64,000 nt of DNA from Arcobacter porcinus. GTDB taxonomy: Bacteria; Campylobacterota; Campylobacteria; Campylobacterales; Arcobacteraceae. Positions 7,856 to 26,873 of this stretch are shown here, in pieces (position 1 is the first letter of the stretch; each line of letters begins with the position of its first letter). The notes below the pieces were generated by a model that was given only the letters and a program-made list of their open reading frames with translations, had not been told where the DNA came from and ran no database searches. Position numbers and translations under genes: made by a program. The stretch spans positions 1,550,001-1,614,000 of the forward strand of contig NZ_CP036246.2 in NCBI RefSeq assembly GCF_004299785.2, given 5' to 3'.

Positions 7856-9810
7856 TTTTTAATCACATCTAAAACTATTGTTAGTTTAGCTCCTTTATAT
7901 TTTTTATTTTTATATTCAAAATCAATATTTTTCATAAAAATTTCACCTTTCATATGTTTAGTTACAATTTCACTTGACATATATAGCCCTATTCCTGTAC
8001 CACTGTACTGATGTTTTGTAGTAAAATATGGTTCAAATACTTTATGCAATATATCATCTTCTATTCCTAAAGCACTATCTATAAACTCAATATACACTTT
8101 TGAGTTCTTTTCTATTAAGTTTATAATTACTAATTTATCTTCAATATTCTTTTGTGTCAAAGCATCTTTTGAATTATTAATTGCATTTATAAATACTTGA
8201 ATAAGTTCTGTTTCATATCCAAATATATCTATATCTTTCTCTTCAAATATAAGTTTTATATCACTATTTTCAAAGCTTAATTTAGAAAGCTCAATACTTT
8301 TATAAATAGATTTACTTAAACAGAATATATCTTTCTCCTTTCTTGGTCTAAAAAAGTCTCTAAAATCATCTATTGTTTGTGAAAGATATGTTGCTGTATT
8401 AAGTATTTGTTCAAGAGCTTCATTTAATTCATCTTTTTCAAGCATTTTAAGATCATTTTTAAGCTTTATCATACTTGCTCTTGTACTGATTATTGATAAA
8501 GGCTGTCTCCATTGATGAGCTATATTCTCTATCATTTGTCCCATTGATATCATTTTTTGTTGTTGTGCTAAAATTCTATCTTTTTCTAAATTTATCTCTA
8601 GCTCTTTTTTGATTCTATTTGCTAATTTTTGATTCATTATTTTTAATCTATTTGTCTTTATTTTTACTAGATTCTTGAGCTTTTTATTTACTTTTGTTAT
8701 AAGGTATTGTCTATATACAACTAATATTGATAAAACAAAAATAACAATTATCATATTCCAAATAAATGCTAAATCTATTTTTTCTATAATATTTGTAATT
8801 ATCCATCTATTAAATTTATTCTCTTCTTTTGTAAAAATAAAACCATCAATATTTGAATCCTTTGGAACTAAACCTAAAAGATTATATAAATCAAAAATTC
8901 TTTGAACTTTATCTTGCTTTATCTCTCCTAATTTACTTCCATTTAAATAGGATAGATATTTCAACTCATTTGCTTCAAATATAAGCTCATCTTTTGTTAA
9001 GTTTTGTCTATTATATTTTTTTAAAATTAAATCAACACTTTTTTCTATATTATTATAAGCATATTCCCAACCTTTTAGTGATGCTTGTTTAAAATTATTA
9101 ACACTTTTATAATTATGTTTTACAAAATTAATATTTGTTATTAAGAAATCACTATACATATCAAAACCATAATCTTTTGGATAAAAGACATTATATTTAA
9201 TACTATTTTTTTGAAGTATATATGGTGATTTTGAAGTATATGCTGAGATAATATCAATTTTATTGTTTATTAAATCATAGATATTATGGGTATGATCTAC
9301 AAATTTCATAGATTTTAAGTTTACATTATTTGAAACCATCATAGCTTTTAAAGAGATCTCATTTTCATCATCTTTTGTTGCCATTATTATTTTATTTTTA
9401 AATTTAAAAATAGAGTCTATTCCTGATTTTTCTGTTGTTAATAAAATAAGTGGACTTGCTTGAAACATTGCATAAATTGCAGTTATATTTTTATACCTAG
9501 TTTTCTCTAAAATCAAATTTTCTCGTCCAACAGAAAAATCAACAATATTTTCATCTATTAATTTTGGAATATTTATTCCATATTCATAAGGAATTATCTT
9601 AACGTCTAAGCCTAATTCTTCATAATATCCCATCTCTTTTGCAATATAATATCCAGCAAATTGAAATTGATCAAACCAAGATAGTTGTAAAGTTATTTTT
9701 TTTAAATCTTTTGAATAGATATTTGTATGTAATAGAAAAAGAGAAATATATATAAAAATCTTAAGTTTTATAGAAAAATTCAAGATATGTTCCTTTATAA
9801 AATTATTCAT
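7852..9810 (-). CDS. sensor histidine kinase with NMT1/THI5-like periplasmic domain
   Basis: This 652-aa membrane kinase has an N-terminal signal or membrane segment, then a periplasmic NMT1/THI5-like solute-binding domain (about 35-320; LQLSWFDQFQFAGYYIAKEMGYYEELGLDV), a membrane helix at about 345-365, a coiled-coil linker, a HisKA-type phosphoacceptor (ENIAHQWRQPLSI, His at about 432) and a C-terminal ATPase (GTGIGLYMSSEIV). NMT1-like proteins bind thiamine-precursor pyrimidines or related small molecules, so the ligand may be such a compound; this is inference. No response regulator adjoins it. Its stop overlaps the bioA start, which is unusual and suggests linked expression. Confidence 0.85.
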   Translation of the reverse strand: MNNFIKEHILNFSIKLKIFIYISLFLLHTNIYSKDLKKITLQLSWFDQFQFAGYYIAKEMGYYEELGLDVKIIPYEYGINIPKLIDENIVDFSVGRENLILEKTRYKNITAIYAMFQASPLILLTTEKSGIDSIFKFKNKIIMATKDDENEISLKAMMVSNNVNLKSMKFVDHTHNIYDLINNKIDIISAYTSKSPYILQKNSIKYNVFYPKDYGFDMYSDFLITNINFVKHNYKSVNNFKQASLKGWEYAYNNIEKSVDLILKKYNRQNLTKDELIFEANELKYLSYLNGSKLGEIKQDKVQRIFDLYNLLGLVPKDSNIDGFIFTKEENKFNRWIITNIIEKIDLAFIWNMIIVIFVLSILVVYRQYLITKVNKKLKNLVKIKTNRLKIMNQKLANRIKKELEINLEKDRILAQQQKMISMGQMIENIAHQWRQPLSIISTRASMIKLKNDLKMLEKDELNEALEQILNTATYLSQTIDDFRDFFRPRKEKDIFCLSKSIYKSIELSKLSFENSDIKLIFEEKDIDIFGYETELIQVFINAINNSKDALTQKNIEDKLVIINLIEKNSKVYIEFIDSALGIEDDILHKVFEPYFTTKHQYSGTGIGLYMSSEIVTKHMKGEIFMKNIDFEYKNKKYKGAKLTIVLDVIKK

Positions 9811-9830
9811 ATCCTTAAAGGATATGAATT

Positions 9831-11363
9831 TTAATGTAAGAAGTGTCTAATTCCTGAAAAATAAAGTGCCATTCCATATTCATTTGCAGCTTCTATAATT
9901 TCATCATCTCTAATACTTCCACCTGGCTCAATAACACACTTAACACCAGCTTTTTGTGCTTCATCAATACTATCTCTAAATGGGAAAAATGCTTCACTTG
10001 CTAATACAGCACCATTTACATCAATTCCCATATCACTAGCTTTTCTAAGTGCAGCTTTAGAAGCATCAACTCTAGATGTCATTCCCATTCCAACAGCAAC
10101 CATAGCAGAATTTTTAACATAAACTACACAGTTTGATTTTGTTAAAGATGCAATTTTATAAGCAATTTCCATATCTTTTATCTCTTGCTCACTTGCAACT
10201 CTTTTTGACATAAGTTTTGAGTTTCTAACTTCATCCTCTAAAACTTTATCTGCTTCTTGATAAACAAATCCACCATCAACTCTTTTGAAATCAATATCAT
10301 CATTTGCTAATTCTAAATATTCTGTATCTTGAGCAAATAGTTTAATTCTTTTTTTACTTTCAAATACTTCAATAGCTTCAGCTGTAAAGTTTGCAGCAAA
10401 TACAACTTCTAAGAAAATTTCATTCATCTTCTCTGCTAACTTTTTATCAACAGTTCCATTTACAGCAACTACTCCACCAAAAGCTGAAACTGGATCACAT
10501 TTTAAAGCTTCAACATAAGAATCAAATAGTGTTTCTTTTATAGCAAATCCACATGGGTTTCCATGTTTTACTATACAAACTGCTTTATCTTTTCCAAAAG
10601 ATGCAGCAATTTTTGCAGCTCCACTTATATCCCCCATATTATTAAAACTAGGTTCACCTTTTACTATTTTAAATTTATTAGAAAATTGCTTATCAAACTC
10701 ATATAAAGCACCTTTTTGATGTGGATTTTCACCATATCTTGTATCAAATACTTTTGACCCAACAATAAATTGCTTATCTCCAAAACCATTATTAAATCTT
10801 TTATTCATATAGTTTGCAATCATAGAATCATAAGATGCTGTGTGTTCATAAGCTTTAATCATCAAATCTCTTCTAAATTCTACTGTATTTGTATTGTTTT
10901 TTAGATTATTTAAAACTAAATCATAATCAATAACATCTGTTACAATAATAACTGAATCAAAGTTCTTTGCAGCACTTCTTACCATTGCTGGTCCACCAAT
11001 ATCTATATTTTCAATAATTTCTTCGAAATCATTAGTTTTTTCTATTGTTGCTTTAAATGGATATAAATTTACACAAACAAGGTCAATTCCTGTAATTCCA
11101 AGCTCTTTTGCTTGATCTAAATGTGATTGTTTATCTCGTCTATGTAAAATCCCACCGTGAATAAATGGATTTAGAGTTTTTACTCTTCCTTCAAAACACT
11201 CAGGAAATTTTGTAACTTCATTTGCTTCAACTACTTTTATTCCTTCATCTTTTAAAACTTTATATGTTCCACCTGTTGAAATAATTTCATATCCTAAATT
11301 TACAAGCTCCTTTGCAAAATTTACAACACCACTTTTATCGCTTACACTAATTAATGCTCTCAA
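9831..11363 (-). CDS. purH: bifunctional AICAR formyltransferase / IMP cyclohydrolase
   Basis: PurH makes the last two steps of IMP synthesis. The start is TTG at 11363: the protein then begins [12 protein letters not shown] and is 510 aa, the length of the Campylobacter enzyme. AAGGA lies 8-9 nt upstream of this TTG, whereas longer in-frame extensions have no family similarity. The IMP cyclohydrolase part (1-200; [29 protein letters not shown]) precedes the transformylase part ([31 protein letters not shown], ending in RHFLH). It lies downstream of purL but behind a strong terminator. Confidence 0.95.
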   Translation of the reverse strand: MRALISVSDKSGVVNFAKELVNLGYEIISTGGTYKVLKDEGIKVVEANEVTKFPECFEGRVKTLNPFIHGGILHRRDKQSHLDQAKELGITGIDLVCVNLYPFKATIEKTNDFEEIIENIDIGGPAMVRSAAKNFDSVIIVTDVIDYDLVLNNLKNNTNTVEFRRDLMIKAYEHTASYDSMIANYMNKRFNNGFGDKQFIVGSKVFDTRYGENPHQKGALYEFDKQFSNKFKIVKGEPSFNNMGDISGAAKIAASFGKDKAVCIVKHGNPCGFAIKETLFDSYVEALKCDPVSAFGGVVAVNGTVDKKLAEKMNEIFLEVVFAANFTAEAIEVFESKKRIKLFAQDTEYLELANDDIDFKRVDGGFVYQEADKVLEDEVRNSKLMSKRVASEQEIKDMEIAYKIASLTKSNCVVYVKNSAMVAVGMGMTSRVDASKAALRKASDMGIDVNGAVLASEAFFPFRDSIDEAQKAGVKCVIEPGGSIRDDEIIEAANEYGMALYFSGIRHFLH

Positions 11364-11405
11364 AACTATATTCCTTTTTTTATTGATTTTTAAATATAAA
11401 ATAAA

Positions 11406-11433
11406 AAAAGTCAAACCTTTAGGTCTGACTTTT
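11406..11433 (-). terminator. intrinsic terminator between purL and purH
   Basis: A 12-bp stem with one mismatch and a 4-nt loop is followed on the minus strand by a T-rich run (GACTTTTTTTATTTTA). It lies just after the purL stop and before the purH start, so purH probably needs its own promoter or read-through. Confidence 0.8.
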
Positions 11434-11443
11434 AGAAGATTTT

Positions 11444-13657
11444 TTAGTTATCTTGTTCTATAACTTCTCTGAATTTATTAAAATAGATATCACTTACTTT
11501 ATCTAGCTCTTTATAGATATCATTTATGATAATTTTATCTCCACCTGTTTTACCTATTGCTACACAAGTAATATTGTTTGAAGAAGCAAGTTTTTCAAAA
11601 GCTTCACAATTTTTTGGCTCTACTTCAACTATTGCTCTACTTAAAGATTCTGCAAAAATATCTCTTGATTCATTTAGTGATAAATTTACTTCAACTCCTA
11701 TTTTTCCAACTACTGCCATTTTTGCTAAAGCTACTGCAACTCCACCAACATTTACATCTTTCGCAGATCTTAAAAGTTTAGCTTTGTTTGCTTCAATAAC
11801 TGTATTCCAAAGTGCTAGCTCTTTTTCAAAATTAACTTCTGGATGTGTTCCAGCAACCTTTCCAAAGAATTTTTTAAGATATAAACTTCCACCAAACTCT
11901 GATTTTGTATCACCTAAAAGATATAAAATATTTCCATTTGCTTTTATTTTTGAAGTTAATACATTTTCTGCACACTCATTTACTCCAACCATTGCAATTG
12001 AAGGTGTTGGGAAAATACTTACTCCGTTTGTTTCATTGTATAAAGATACATTTCCACTAATAACAGGTGTGTTTAAAGATTTACAAGCATTTTTAATACC
12101 TTCACAAGACTCTTTAAACTGCCACATAACTTCAGGATTTGTTGGATTTCCAAAATTCAGACAATCTGTAATAGCTTTTGGAACTGCTCCACTCATAGCA
12201 ACATTTCTTCCACTCTCCATAACAGCAGCAGCTGCTCCTAATTGTGGATTGATATAACAAAATCTTGTATTACAATCAGCACTCATAGCTAATGCTCTTC
12301 CAGTCTCTTTTACTCTAATTGAAGATGCATCTAAACTTCCAGGACCTTTGATTGTATTTGTTTGAACCATTGAGTCAAATTGAGTATAAATCCAAGATTT
12401 ATCTACAACTTCCATATCACTAAAAATTTCATCAAATGCAATTTGATTTGATATCTCTTTATCCATAGATATATTTTTAATAGTTTCTAAATATTTTGGT
12501 TCAGCTATTGGTCTATCAAGCATTGGAGCTTCTTCAGATACAGGTTGAACTGGCATATCAGCTACTTTTTCACCATGCCAAAACAGTTCCATATTTCCTG
12601 TATTTGTAACTTCACCAATAACAGCAACATCTAGTTCCCATTTCTCAAAAATATCAATAACAGCTTGCTCACAACCTTTCTTAGCACAAATAAGCATTCT
12701 TTCTTGTGATTCACTAAGCATAAAGTCATAAGGAGTCATTCCTTCTTCACGTGCTGGAACTTTATCAAGATGCATAATCATACCTGAACCACTTCTTCCA
12801 GCCATCTCAAATGAAGATGAAGTAAGTCCAGCTGCTCCCATATCTTGAATTCCAACTATTAAATCTGTTTTAAACAGTTCTAAACAAGCTTCTAAAAGTA
12901 GTTTTTCTGTAAATGGATCTCCAACTTGAACTGTTGGTCTTTTGCTTTCACTATCTTCATCAAATGCTGCACTTGACATAACTGCACCACCTAATCCATC
13001 TCTTCCTGTTTTACTTCCTACATAAATAACTGGATTTCCTATTCCTTCGGCTTTTGCATAAAAGATTTCATCAGCTTTTGCAAGACCTAAAGTAAATGCA
13101 TTTACAAGGTTATTTCCTGTATAACACTCTTCAAAGCTTGTTTCTCCACCAATTGTTGGAACTCCCATACAGTTTCCATATCCACCAATTCCAGCAACAA
13201 CACCTTTTAAAAGATATCTATGTTTCTTTGCAGTTTCACTATCTCCTTCAATTGAAGCAAATCTAATTGAGTTTAAACTAGCAACTGGTCTAGCTCCCAT
13301 TGTAAATACATCTCTTAGGATTCCACCAACACCTGTTGCTGCTCCTTGATAAGGTTCTATAAAACTTGGGTGGTTGTGTGATTCCATTTTAAATACAGCT
13401 GCATATCCATCACCAATATCAATTACTCCAGCATTTTCACCTGGACCTTGAATAACCCATGGAGCTTTTGTAGGAAAACCATTTAAATATTTTTTACTTG
13501 ATTTATAAGAGCAGTGTTCGCTCCACATTGCAGAGAAGATTCCTACTTCTAAATAGTTAGGCTCTCTTCCAAGAATCTTTTTAATATGTTCAAATTCATC
13601 TTTAGTTAAAGAGTGTGCCAAAGCTATCTCTTCTATACTCATCTCTTTTTTTTGCAT
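11444..13657 (-). CDS. purL: phosphoribosylformylglycinamidine synthase subunit PurL
   Basis: PurL is the large subunit of the multi-protein FGAM synthase; with PurQ and PurS it converts FGAR, ATP and glutamine to FGAM. The 737-aa length and lack of a glutaminase domain fit the small-PurL type. Visible marks are [76 protein letters not shown] and LSESQERML. The start is ATG at 13657 with AAGG upstream. PurQ and PurS are not in the window. Confidence 0.97.
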   Translation of the reverse strand: MQKKEMSIEEIALAHSLTKDEFEHIKKILGREPNYLEVGIFSAMWSEHCSYKSSKKYLNGFPTKAPWVIQGPGENAGVIDIGDGYAAVFKMESHNHPSFIEPYQGAATGVGGILRDVFTMGARPVASLNSIRFASIEGDSETAKKHRYLLKGVVAGIGGYGNCMGVPTIGGETSFEECYTGNNLVNAFTLGLAKADEIFYAKAEGIGNPVIYVGSKTGRDGLGGAVMSSAAFDEDSESKRPTVQVGDPFTEKLLLEACLELFKTDLIVGIQDMGAAGLTSSSFEMAGRSGSGMIMHLDKVPAREEGMTPYDFMLSESQERMLICAKKGCEQAVIDIFEKWELDVAVIGEVTNTGNMELFWHGEKVADMPVQPVSEEAPMLDRPIAEPKYLETIKNISMDKEISNQIAFDEIFSDMEVVDKSWIYTQFDSMVQTNTIKGPGSLDASSIRVKETGRALAMSADCNTRFCYINPQLGAAAAVMESGRNVAMSGAVPKAITDCLNFGNPTNPEVMWQFKESCEGIKNACKSLNTPVISGNVSLYNETNGVSIFPTPSIAMVGVNECAENVLTSKIKANGNILYLLGDTKSEFGGSLYLKKFFGKVAGTHPEVNFEKELALWNTVIEANKAKLLRSAKDVNVGGVAVALAKMAVVGKIGVEVNLSLNESRDIFAESLSRAIVEVEPKNCEAFEKLASSNNITCVAIGKTGGDKIIINDIYKELDKVSDIYFNKFREVIEQDN

Positions 13658-13719
13658 TTTTCACCTTAAATTTTGGAAATTTTAAGGCGATTATATCTAA
13701 AAAAGAATTAAAATAGTTT

Positions 13720-14679
13720 TTAATCCTCGTTTAAAATCTCTATTTTACCATTTATCACTTCTAGATAGAGTTCTTTTTTACCAACATATTTAACTGCTGG
13801 ACTATAATACTCCTCATCCATCACTGCTCTATATAAATTTTTACCTAAAGAGTTTGGATATGGACTTATATCAAAGTTAAATAATTTAATAATTTTATCC
13901 TCTTTTTTTGCAAAAACATTTCTTTTTTGTGCAGAGAAAAATTCAAAATCTGTTTTATCTATTCTTTTAAAATCTTTTGAATAAAAAGATAGATATGTTT
14001 CAAGATCTGAATCTTTCCAAGCATCTTTCCATTTAAAAATTGAGCTTAGAATAATAGCTAAATCCTCTTTCTTAGCTTCAATCAAATCATCATGACTTGT
14101 TAATAAAACAGATTTTCTAAAATCAATACTTGATTCTAAAGTTTTCAATTTATCATTATTTATTGCTAAACAGCCTTGAGTAAAAAGCTCTCTATTTCCA
14201 TTTAAAGGCATACCATGTATCCAAATCCCATGCCCTTTTTTATTTAAACTTCTATCAAAAGAGTTTGGATATGAAGTTACAAGTGCAAAAGGTCCATAGA
14301 ACTGATCTAATCCTGTTCTTTTTTGTGTTAAGTCATAAGCACCTTCAGGAGTTTTAAGATCACCTTCAAGTAATTTATCTCCAGCTTTTTCACCAACAAT
14401 CATACTATCATTTGATAGTTTCATAAAATCTTTTCCATCTTTTTTATAAAGTGCCATCTCTTTATTATGTTTTGTTGCAACTATAATAAAGTTTTTATTT
14501 TCATAATATCCAAATCTTGTATCTAAATTTTCAAGATATTTCATCCATGAGTCTTTTTCTCTTAATTCAGCTTTTAATTCATTCTCAACACCACTTATAC
14601 CCTCTGTTTTATAAATAGTGAAATAATCTTTTGCAAAAAGAGTTAGTGCAAAAAAAGTAATAAATAGTATCTTCTTCAA
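13720..14679 (-). CDS. csd6: Csd6/Pgp2-like peptidoglycan L,D-carboxypeptidase
   Basis: This exported YkuD-fold protein has the size and domain order of Helicobacter Csd6 and Campylobacter Pgp2, which trim tetrapeptides to tripeptides and are required for helical cell shape. A signal peptide (about 1-17) is followed by the catalytic domain with HGMPLNGNRELFTQGCLAI (His and Cys of the active site, about 168-184) and a C-terminal NTF2-like domain (about 215-319, KWKDAWKDSDLETYLSFYS). The start is TTG at 14679 with GGAG 7 nt upstream. It is divergent from the M23 peptidase csd3, so both may share control. Assignment to this family is firm; the exact activity is inferred. Confidence 0.85.
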   Translation of the reverse strand: MKKILFITFFALTLFAKDYFTIYKTEGISGVENELKAELREKDSWMKYLENLDTRFGYYENKNFIIVATKHNKEMALYKKDGKDFMKLSNDSMIVGEKAGDKLLEGDLKTPEGAYDLTQKRTGLDQFYGPFALVTSYPNSFDRSLNKKGHGIWIHGMPLNGNRELFTQGCLAINNDKLKTLESSIDFRKSVLLTSHDDLIEAKKEDLAIILSSIFKWKDAWKDSDLETYLSFYSKDFKRIDKTDFEFFSAQKRNVFAKKEDKIIKLFNFDISPYPNSLGKNLYRAVMDEEYYSPAVKYVGKKELYLEVINGKIEILNED

Positions 14680-14757
14680 GGGGTAGCTCCGTTTAGTTTT
14701 AAGTTAGGGGATTGTATAATACTTGTCCTAATTTTTTGATAAAAGAAGAGCTAATTT

Positions 14758-15948
14758 ATGTTTAAAAAAATTATATTATTGTTTTTATTATCTTTTAATA
14801 CACTTTTTTCATCTCAAGTTGAAGAGTTATTGTGGCCAAGAGGTGATAGTTTCTTATCATTTTTAGAAAAAAATGATATTCCTTTAAAACTTTTTTATAA
14901 TTTAGATAAAGAGGATAAAGAGCTTTGTAGTGAGATTCAATCTGGAAGTAGATTTTACCTTTATTCTGATGATGAAGGAAATTTCCAACAAGTATTAATT
15001 CCAGTATCAAATGAGATTCAACTACATATTTACAAAGATGATGATGAATATAAATTTCAAACTCTTCCTATAAATTATACAGAAAAAACAGAATTAATAG
15101 CAGTTCCTATAAATGAATCACTTTCAAGTGATCTTCAAAAAGCAACTGGTGATATTGCAGTACCTGCACTTATAGGACTACTATTCAAACATAGTCCAGT
15201 TGATTTCAAAAAAATGAAAAAAGGTGATTATGTTGTTGTTGAATATACTCAAAAAGTATATTTGGGAAAGCTTCTTGGATTACCTAATATAAAGTCTGTA
15301 ATGGTTGAAATAAATAAAAAACCAAATTATAGGTTTAAAAATGAAAAAGATGAAAAATATTATGACGATAAGGGAGTCTCATATACAAAAACTTATCCAT
15401 TTCAAATACCTTTAACTTACACAAGAATATCTAGTCAGTTTCATAACAAAAGATATCATCCTGTTTTAAAAAGATATAGAGCTCATCTAGGAACTGATTT
15501 TGCTGCTCCAACTGGTCGAAATGTTTATGCAGCTTCTGATGGAAGAATAAGTTTTGTTGGAAATAGAGGTGGTTATGGTAAAACAGTTATAATCAATCAT
15601 GCAAATGGGTATAAAACTCTTTATGCTCATCTTAGCCGTTATGCATCGAATGCTGTAATCGGAAGAACTGTAAAAAAAGGAACTTTGATAGCACATGTTG
15701 GTTCAACTGGTATTAGCACTGGTCCGCATTTACATTTAGGTTTATATAAAAATGGTGTAGCCGTTGATCCTATGAAAACACTTAAAAAACCAAAAGTTGA
15801 AGTTTTGAGTAAAAAAGAGAAAGATATTTTTATGGCAAATAGTAAAAAAACCATTGAACTATTTCAAGAAAAGATAGATTTAAATGAACAGATAAATCCT
15901 GAAAAACTAGATAGAATCTATGATAGAACTATTATAAATTTATTCTAG
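14758..15948 (+). CDS. csd3: Csd3/Pgp3-like M23 peptidoglycan D,D-endopeptidase
   Basis: This 396-aa exported metallopeptidase cleaves D,D cross-links and pentapeptides in peptidoglycan and affects helical shape in Helicobacter (Csd3/HdpA) and Campylobacter (Pgp3). After a signal peptide (about 1-18) come two non-catalytic domains that block the active site in Csd3, then the M23 domain with HLGTDFA (zinc His and Asp) and HLHLG (HxH), about residues 235-340, and a charged tail. It starts 78 bp from the divergent csd6 gene and overlaps the end of the convergent 66-aa gene by 9 bp. Confidence 0.9.
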   Translation: MFKKIILLFLLSFNTLFSSQVEELLWPRGDSFLSFLEKNDIPLKLFYNLDKEDKELCSEIQSGSRFYLYSDDEGNFQQVLIPVSNEIQLHIYKDDDEYKFQTLPINYTEKTELIAVPINESLSSDLQKATGDIAVPALIGLLFKHSPVDFKKMKKGDYVVVEYTQKVYLGKLLGLPNIKSVMVEINKKPNYRFKNEKDEKYYDDKGVSYTKTYPFQIPLTYTRISSQFHNKRYHPVLKRYRAHLGTDFAAPTGRNVYAASDGRISFVGNRGGYGKTVIINHANGYKTLYAHLSRYASNAVIGRTVKKGTLIAHVGSTGISTGPHLHLGLYKNGVAVDPMKTLKKPKVEVLSKKEKDIFMANSKKTIELFQEKIDLNEQINPEKLDRIYDRTIINLF

Positions 15949-16140
15949 ATTATTGTTCTTTTTAAAGAAACTCTCTATGAACTCTTTCTTTTGAGTTTTA
16001 TTTACCACATTAGTTTCTTCTTTCAAATTCTGAAGCTCTTTTTTATATTTACGATCTTCTATATATACATATGTAGAGATAAAAGTTAATAAAATAAGTA
16101 TACTAGCTATCACAGTATAAATTATTATATTTTCTCTCAT
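15940..16140 (-). CDS. small single-pass membrane protein
   Basis: This 66-aa unrecognised protein has one N-terminal membrane helix (about 5-26, IIIYTVIASILILLTFIST) and a charged, probably coiled-coil cytoplasmic or periplasmic tail (KYKKELQNLKEETN). Its last 9 bases overlap the 3' end of csd3 on the opposite strand. An inverted repeat GTTATAT-TTT-ATATAAC lies upstream at 16165-16181. Its layout is like small division or stress proteins, but no function can be given. Confidence 0.55.
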   Translation of the reverse strand: MRENIIIYTVIASILILLTFISTYVYIEDRKYKKELQNLKEETNVVNKTQKKEFIESFFKKNNNLE

Positions 16141-16277
16141 ATTTAAATCCCTTTATTTAATTAAGTTATATTTTATATAACATTATAATATACTTGGTAT
16201 TCTCTCTAAATATTTATATTATTATACTTAATTATATGTTTTTATTTATATTTTTGAAATTATTATTTTATAAGATT

Positions 16278-16565
16278 TTAACTATTTGATAAAAGCTTTA
16301 TAGGAACTATTTGGATATTATCATAATCCCAAACTTTATTTGTAACATAAACTTCATTTTCAAGCCATTCTTCAAGTTCATCATCACTACTAAAATCTAC
16401 AAAAAGTGTTGATCCAACCATTTTGTCATCTTCTATTAATGCACCAGCATTTATAATCTTTTTTTCATTCATTAATTTTTTTGAATTTTTTACATGCTCA
16501 TCTCTACAAGCCAATCTTCTCTCTAGTGCATCTTCATAATCATATGCTATAACTAAATATTGCAT
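16278..16565 (-). CDS. YciI-family protein
   Basis: This 95-aa protein matches the YCII dimeric alpha-beta barrel fold: MQYLVIAYDYEDALERR, HVKNSKKLMNEKKIINAGAL, then GSTLFVDFSSDDELEEWLENEVYVTNKVWD and a final strand with IVPIK. The His and Asp of the family pocket are present (CRDEHV and FVDF). YciI-like proteins are small cytoplasmic enzymes or scaffolds of unknown substrate. It lies 21 bp downstream of a membrane-protein gene, probably in one transcript. Confidence 0.85.
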   Translation of the reverse strand: MQYLVIAYDYEDALERRLACRDEHVKNSKKLMNEKKIINAGALIEDDKMVGSTLFVDFSSDDELEEWLENEVYVTNKVWDYDNIQIVPIKLLSNS

Positions 16566-16586
16566 TTTTATTCCTTTTTAATAAAT

Positions 16587-16967
16587 TTAGTAAGTTGATA
16601 ATAAAAATAAACTTGGATATAAAAAAACATTTAAATATCTTAGAGTTGCCCCTATTTTAATATCTATTGGTATTATTGAAGTAAAATCTTCACCATTTGA
16701 TAGTTTTTTCATAATACTTAGTTTAAAAGCAATATCAATGAACTTTAAAACAATAATAGAACTTAAAAAGAATCCAAAGTTATTTAAAGTAACAGCCAAA
16801 TATATAGAATAAAAAAATGAGCTGTGGAGTATAAAATATAAAAAAATATTTTTTTGATATATAGTAAAATTATTCTTTAATATTCCATATAAAGTAGCTG
16901 ATTTTTGCCAGTTTGTCTCGAAAAGTTCAATAGCAATGAAAAATATAAATAGATAAAATATTGTCAT
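16587..16967 (-). CDS. membrane protein of unknown function
   Basis: This 126-aa protein has about three or four hydrophobic helices (residues 1-15, 40-75, 105-125) and short loops; there is no motif that I recognise. The FETNWQKSATLYGIL segment near the N-terminus lies just after the first helix. It is 33 bp downstream of rpoC, separated by a hairpin, and 21 bp upstream of the YciI gene. Conservation beside rpoC in relatives would help decide whether it belongs to the operon. Confidence 0.6.
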   Translation of the reverse strand: MTIFYLFIFFIAIELFETNWQKSATLYGILKNNFTIYQKNIFLYFILHSSFFYSIYLAVTLNNFGFFLSSIIVLKFIDIAFKLSIMKKLSNGEDFTSIIPIDIKIGATLRYLNVFLYPSLFLLSTY

Positions 16968-16975
16968 ATCATAAG

Positions 16976-16998
16976 AATATAGGGTAAAACCCTATATT
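16976..16998 (-). terminator. hairpin after rpoC
   Basis: AATATAGGG-TAAAA-CCCTATATT forms a perfect 9-bp stem directly after the rpoC stop. It lacks a T-run on the minus strand, so it may be a weak terminator or a 3'-end stabilising or processing stem rather than a full intrinsic terminator. Confidence 0.45.
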
Positions 16999-16999
16999 A

Positions 17000-25808
<8,809 letters not shown>

Positions 25809-25827
25809 TCCTTAAGTTTAAAAAAAC

Positions 25828-26199
25828 TTACTTAACTTCTACTTTAGCACCAGCTGCTTCAAGTTGAGCTTTGATTGCATCAGCATCAGCTTTAGAAATT
25901 CCTTCTTTAATTGTTGAAGGAGTTTGCTCAGCTGCATCTTTAGCTTCTTTTAATCCAAGACCTGTAATTGCTCTGATCTCTTTAATTACGTTGATTTTTT
26001 TATCTCCTGAATCTAAGATAATTACATCAAATTCAGTTTTTTCTTCAGCAGCTTCAACAGCAGCAACTGCTCCACCAGCAACTGCAACAGGTTGTGCAGA
26101 TACACCAAATTTTTCTTCAAATTCTTTTACTAACTCTGATAATTCTAATACTGATAATCCAGAGATAAATTCTAAAACGTCTTCTTTAGAAATTGCCAT
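25828..26199 (-). CDS. rplL: ribosomal protein L7/L12
   Basis: This 123-aa stalk protein recruits translation GTPases to the ribosome. It has the N-terminal dimerisation helix ([26 protein letters not shown]), an Ala-rich hinge and the conserved C-terminal domain with [27 protein letters not shown]. It is 42 bp downstream of rplJ. Its hinge gives a local rise in Ala codons and GC. Confidence 0.98.
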   Translation of the reverse strand: MAISKEDVLEFISGLSVLELSELVKEFEEKFGVSAQPVAVAGGAVAAVEAAEEKTEFDVIILDSGDKKINVIKEIRAITGLGLKEAKDAAEQTPSTIKEGISKADADAIKAQLEAAGAKVEVK

Positions 26200-26241
26200 T
26201 TTTTATCCTTTTTATATTTTTAATTTTAATAGCTTAAATAA

Positions 26242-26730
26242 TTAAGCAGCCTCTTCTTCTTTTTTTCTTCTAAGAGCATCAAGACCAATAGTAAAGTTTC
26301 TAACAGGTCCCATCCATACAGATGCAAGCATTCCAAGAAGTTCTTCTCTTGATGGTAATTTAGCGAACGCATTAACTTTTGCAGCATCAACGATCTCACC
26401 TTCAATAATTCCTGATTTAATTGTAAACTTATCTTTCATAGCAGTAACAAATTTATCAGCTACTTTACAAGCTGAAATTTGATCTTCAGACCAAAGATAG
26501 ATATTTGTTCCAGATAAATCAATATCTCCTAATTCTGCAGCTTTAACAGCTTTTGCAACTAAAGTATTTTTAATAACTTGAACTTTAGTATTATTGTCTC
26601 TTGCATTTTTTCTTAAAGTTTCTAGCTCTTTATGAGTAAGTCCTTTATAATCACAAACAACAACAGCTAAAGAGTTTTTAAACTCAGCAGATAGAAAATC
26701 AATAATTTCTGATTTTTCTTGTCTTGTCAT
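26242..26730 (-). CDS. rplJ: ribosomal protein L10
   Basis: L10 anchors L7/L12 dimers to 23S rRNA and, in many bacteria, represses its own mRNA. The 162-aa sequence has VVVCDYKGLTHKELETLRKNARDNNTKVQVIKNTLVAKA at about 20-60 and a C-terminal helix ending in KKEEEAA for L12 binding. AAAGGAGGAATAATATAATG gives a very strong ribosome-binding site. The upstream 158 bp carry a terminator and an L10-type leader. Confidence 0.98.
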   Translation of the reverse strand: MTRQEKSEIIDFLSAEFKNSLAVVVCDYKGLTHKELETLRKNARDNNTKVQVIKNTLVAKAVKAAELGDIDLSGTNIYLWSEDQISACKVADKFVTAMKDKFTIKSGIIEGEIVDAAKVNAFAKLPSREELLGMLASVWMGPVRNFTIGLDALRRKKEEEAA

Positions 26731-26754
26731 TATATTATTCCTCCTTTCAAAACA

Positions 26755-26845
26755 TCATCCTAGGCGGGACTTACAAAAGAACGAGGAGTTCTTTTACCAG
26801 CTGTCTTCAGTTTTATTTCAGTGCTTTGAACACTCAAAGATATTG
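26755..26845 (-). promoter_or_regulatory. L10 leader upstream of rplJ
   Basis: On the minus strand the segment contains GACAGCTGGT, an 8-bp hairpin (AAAAGAAC/GTTCTTTT, loop TCCTC), then GTCCCGCCTAGG shortly before the rplJ ribosome-binding site. This resembles the ribosomal L10 leader, in which the L10-L12 complex binds the mRNA and reduces translation. A further stem AGTG/CACT lies upstream. A covariance search with the L10 leader model would settle it. Confidence 0.7.
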
Positions 26846-26873
26846 ATTTTATCAACATTTTTGAATGTTAAAA

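Noticed and set aside
11364-11414. N-terminal extension of PurH to 11414
   Set aside because: The extra residues have no family similarity and lie in the terminator region; the TTG at 11363 has a ribosome-binding site and gives the family length.
11526-12257. Long opposite-strand open frame inside purL
   Set aside because: It is the reverse-frame shadow of a strongly conserved purine gene and has no recognisable domain.
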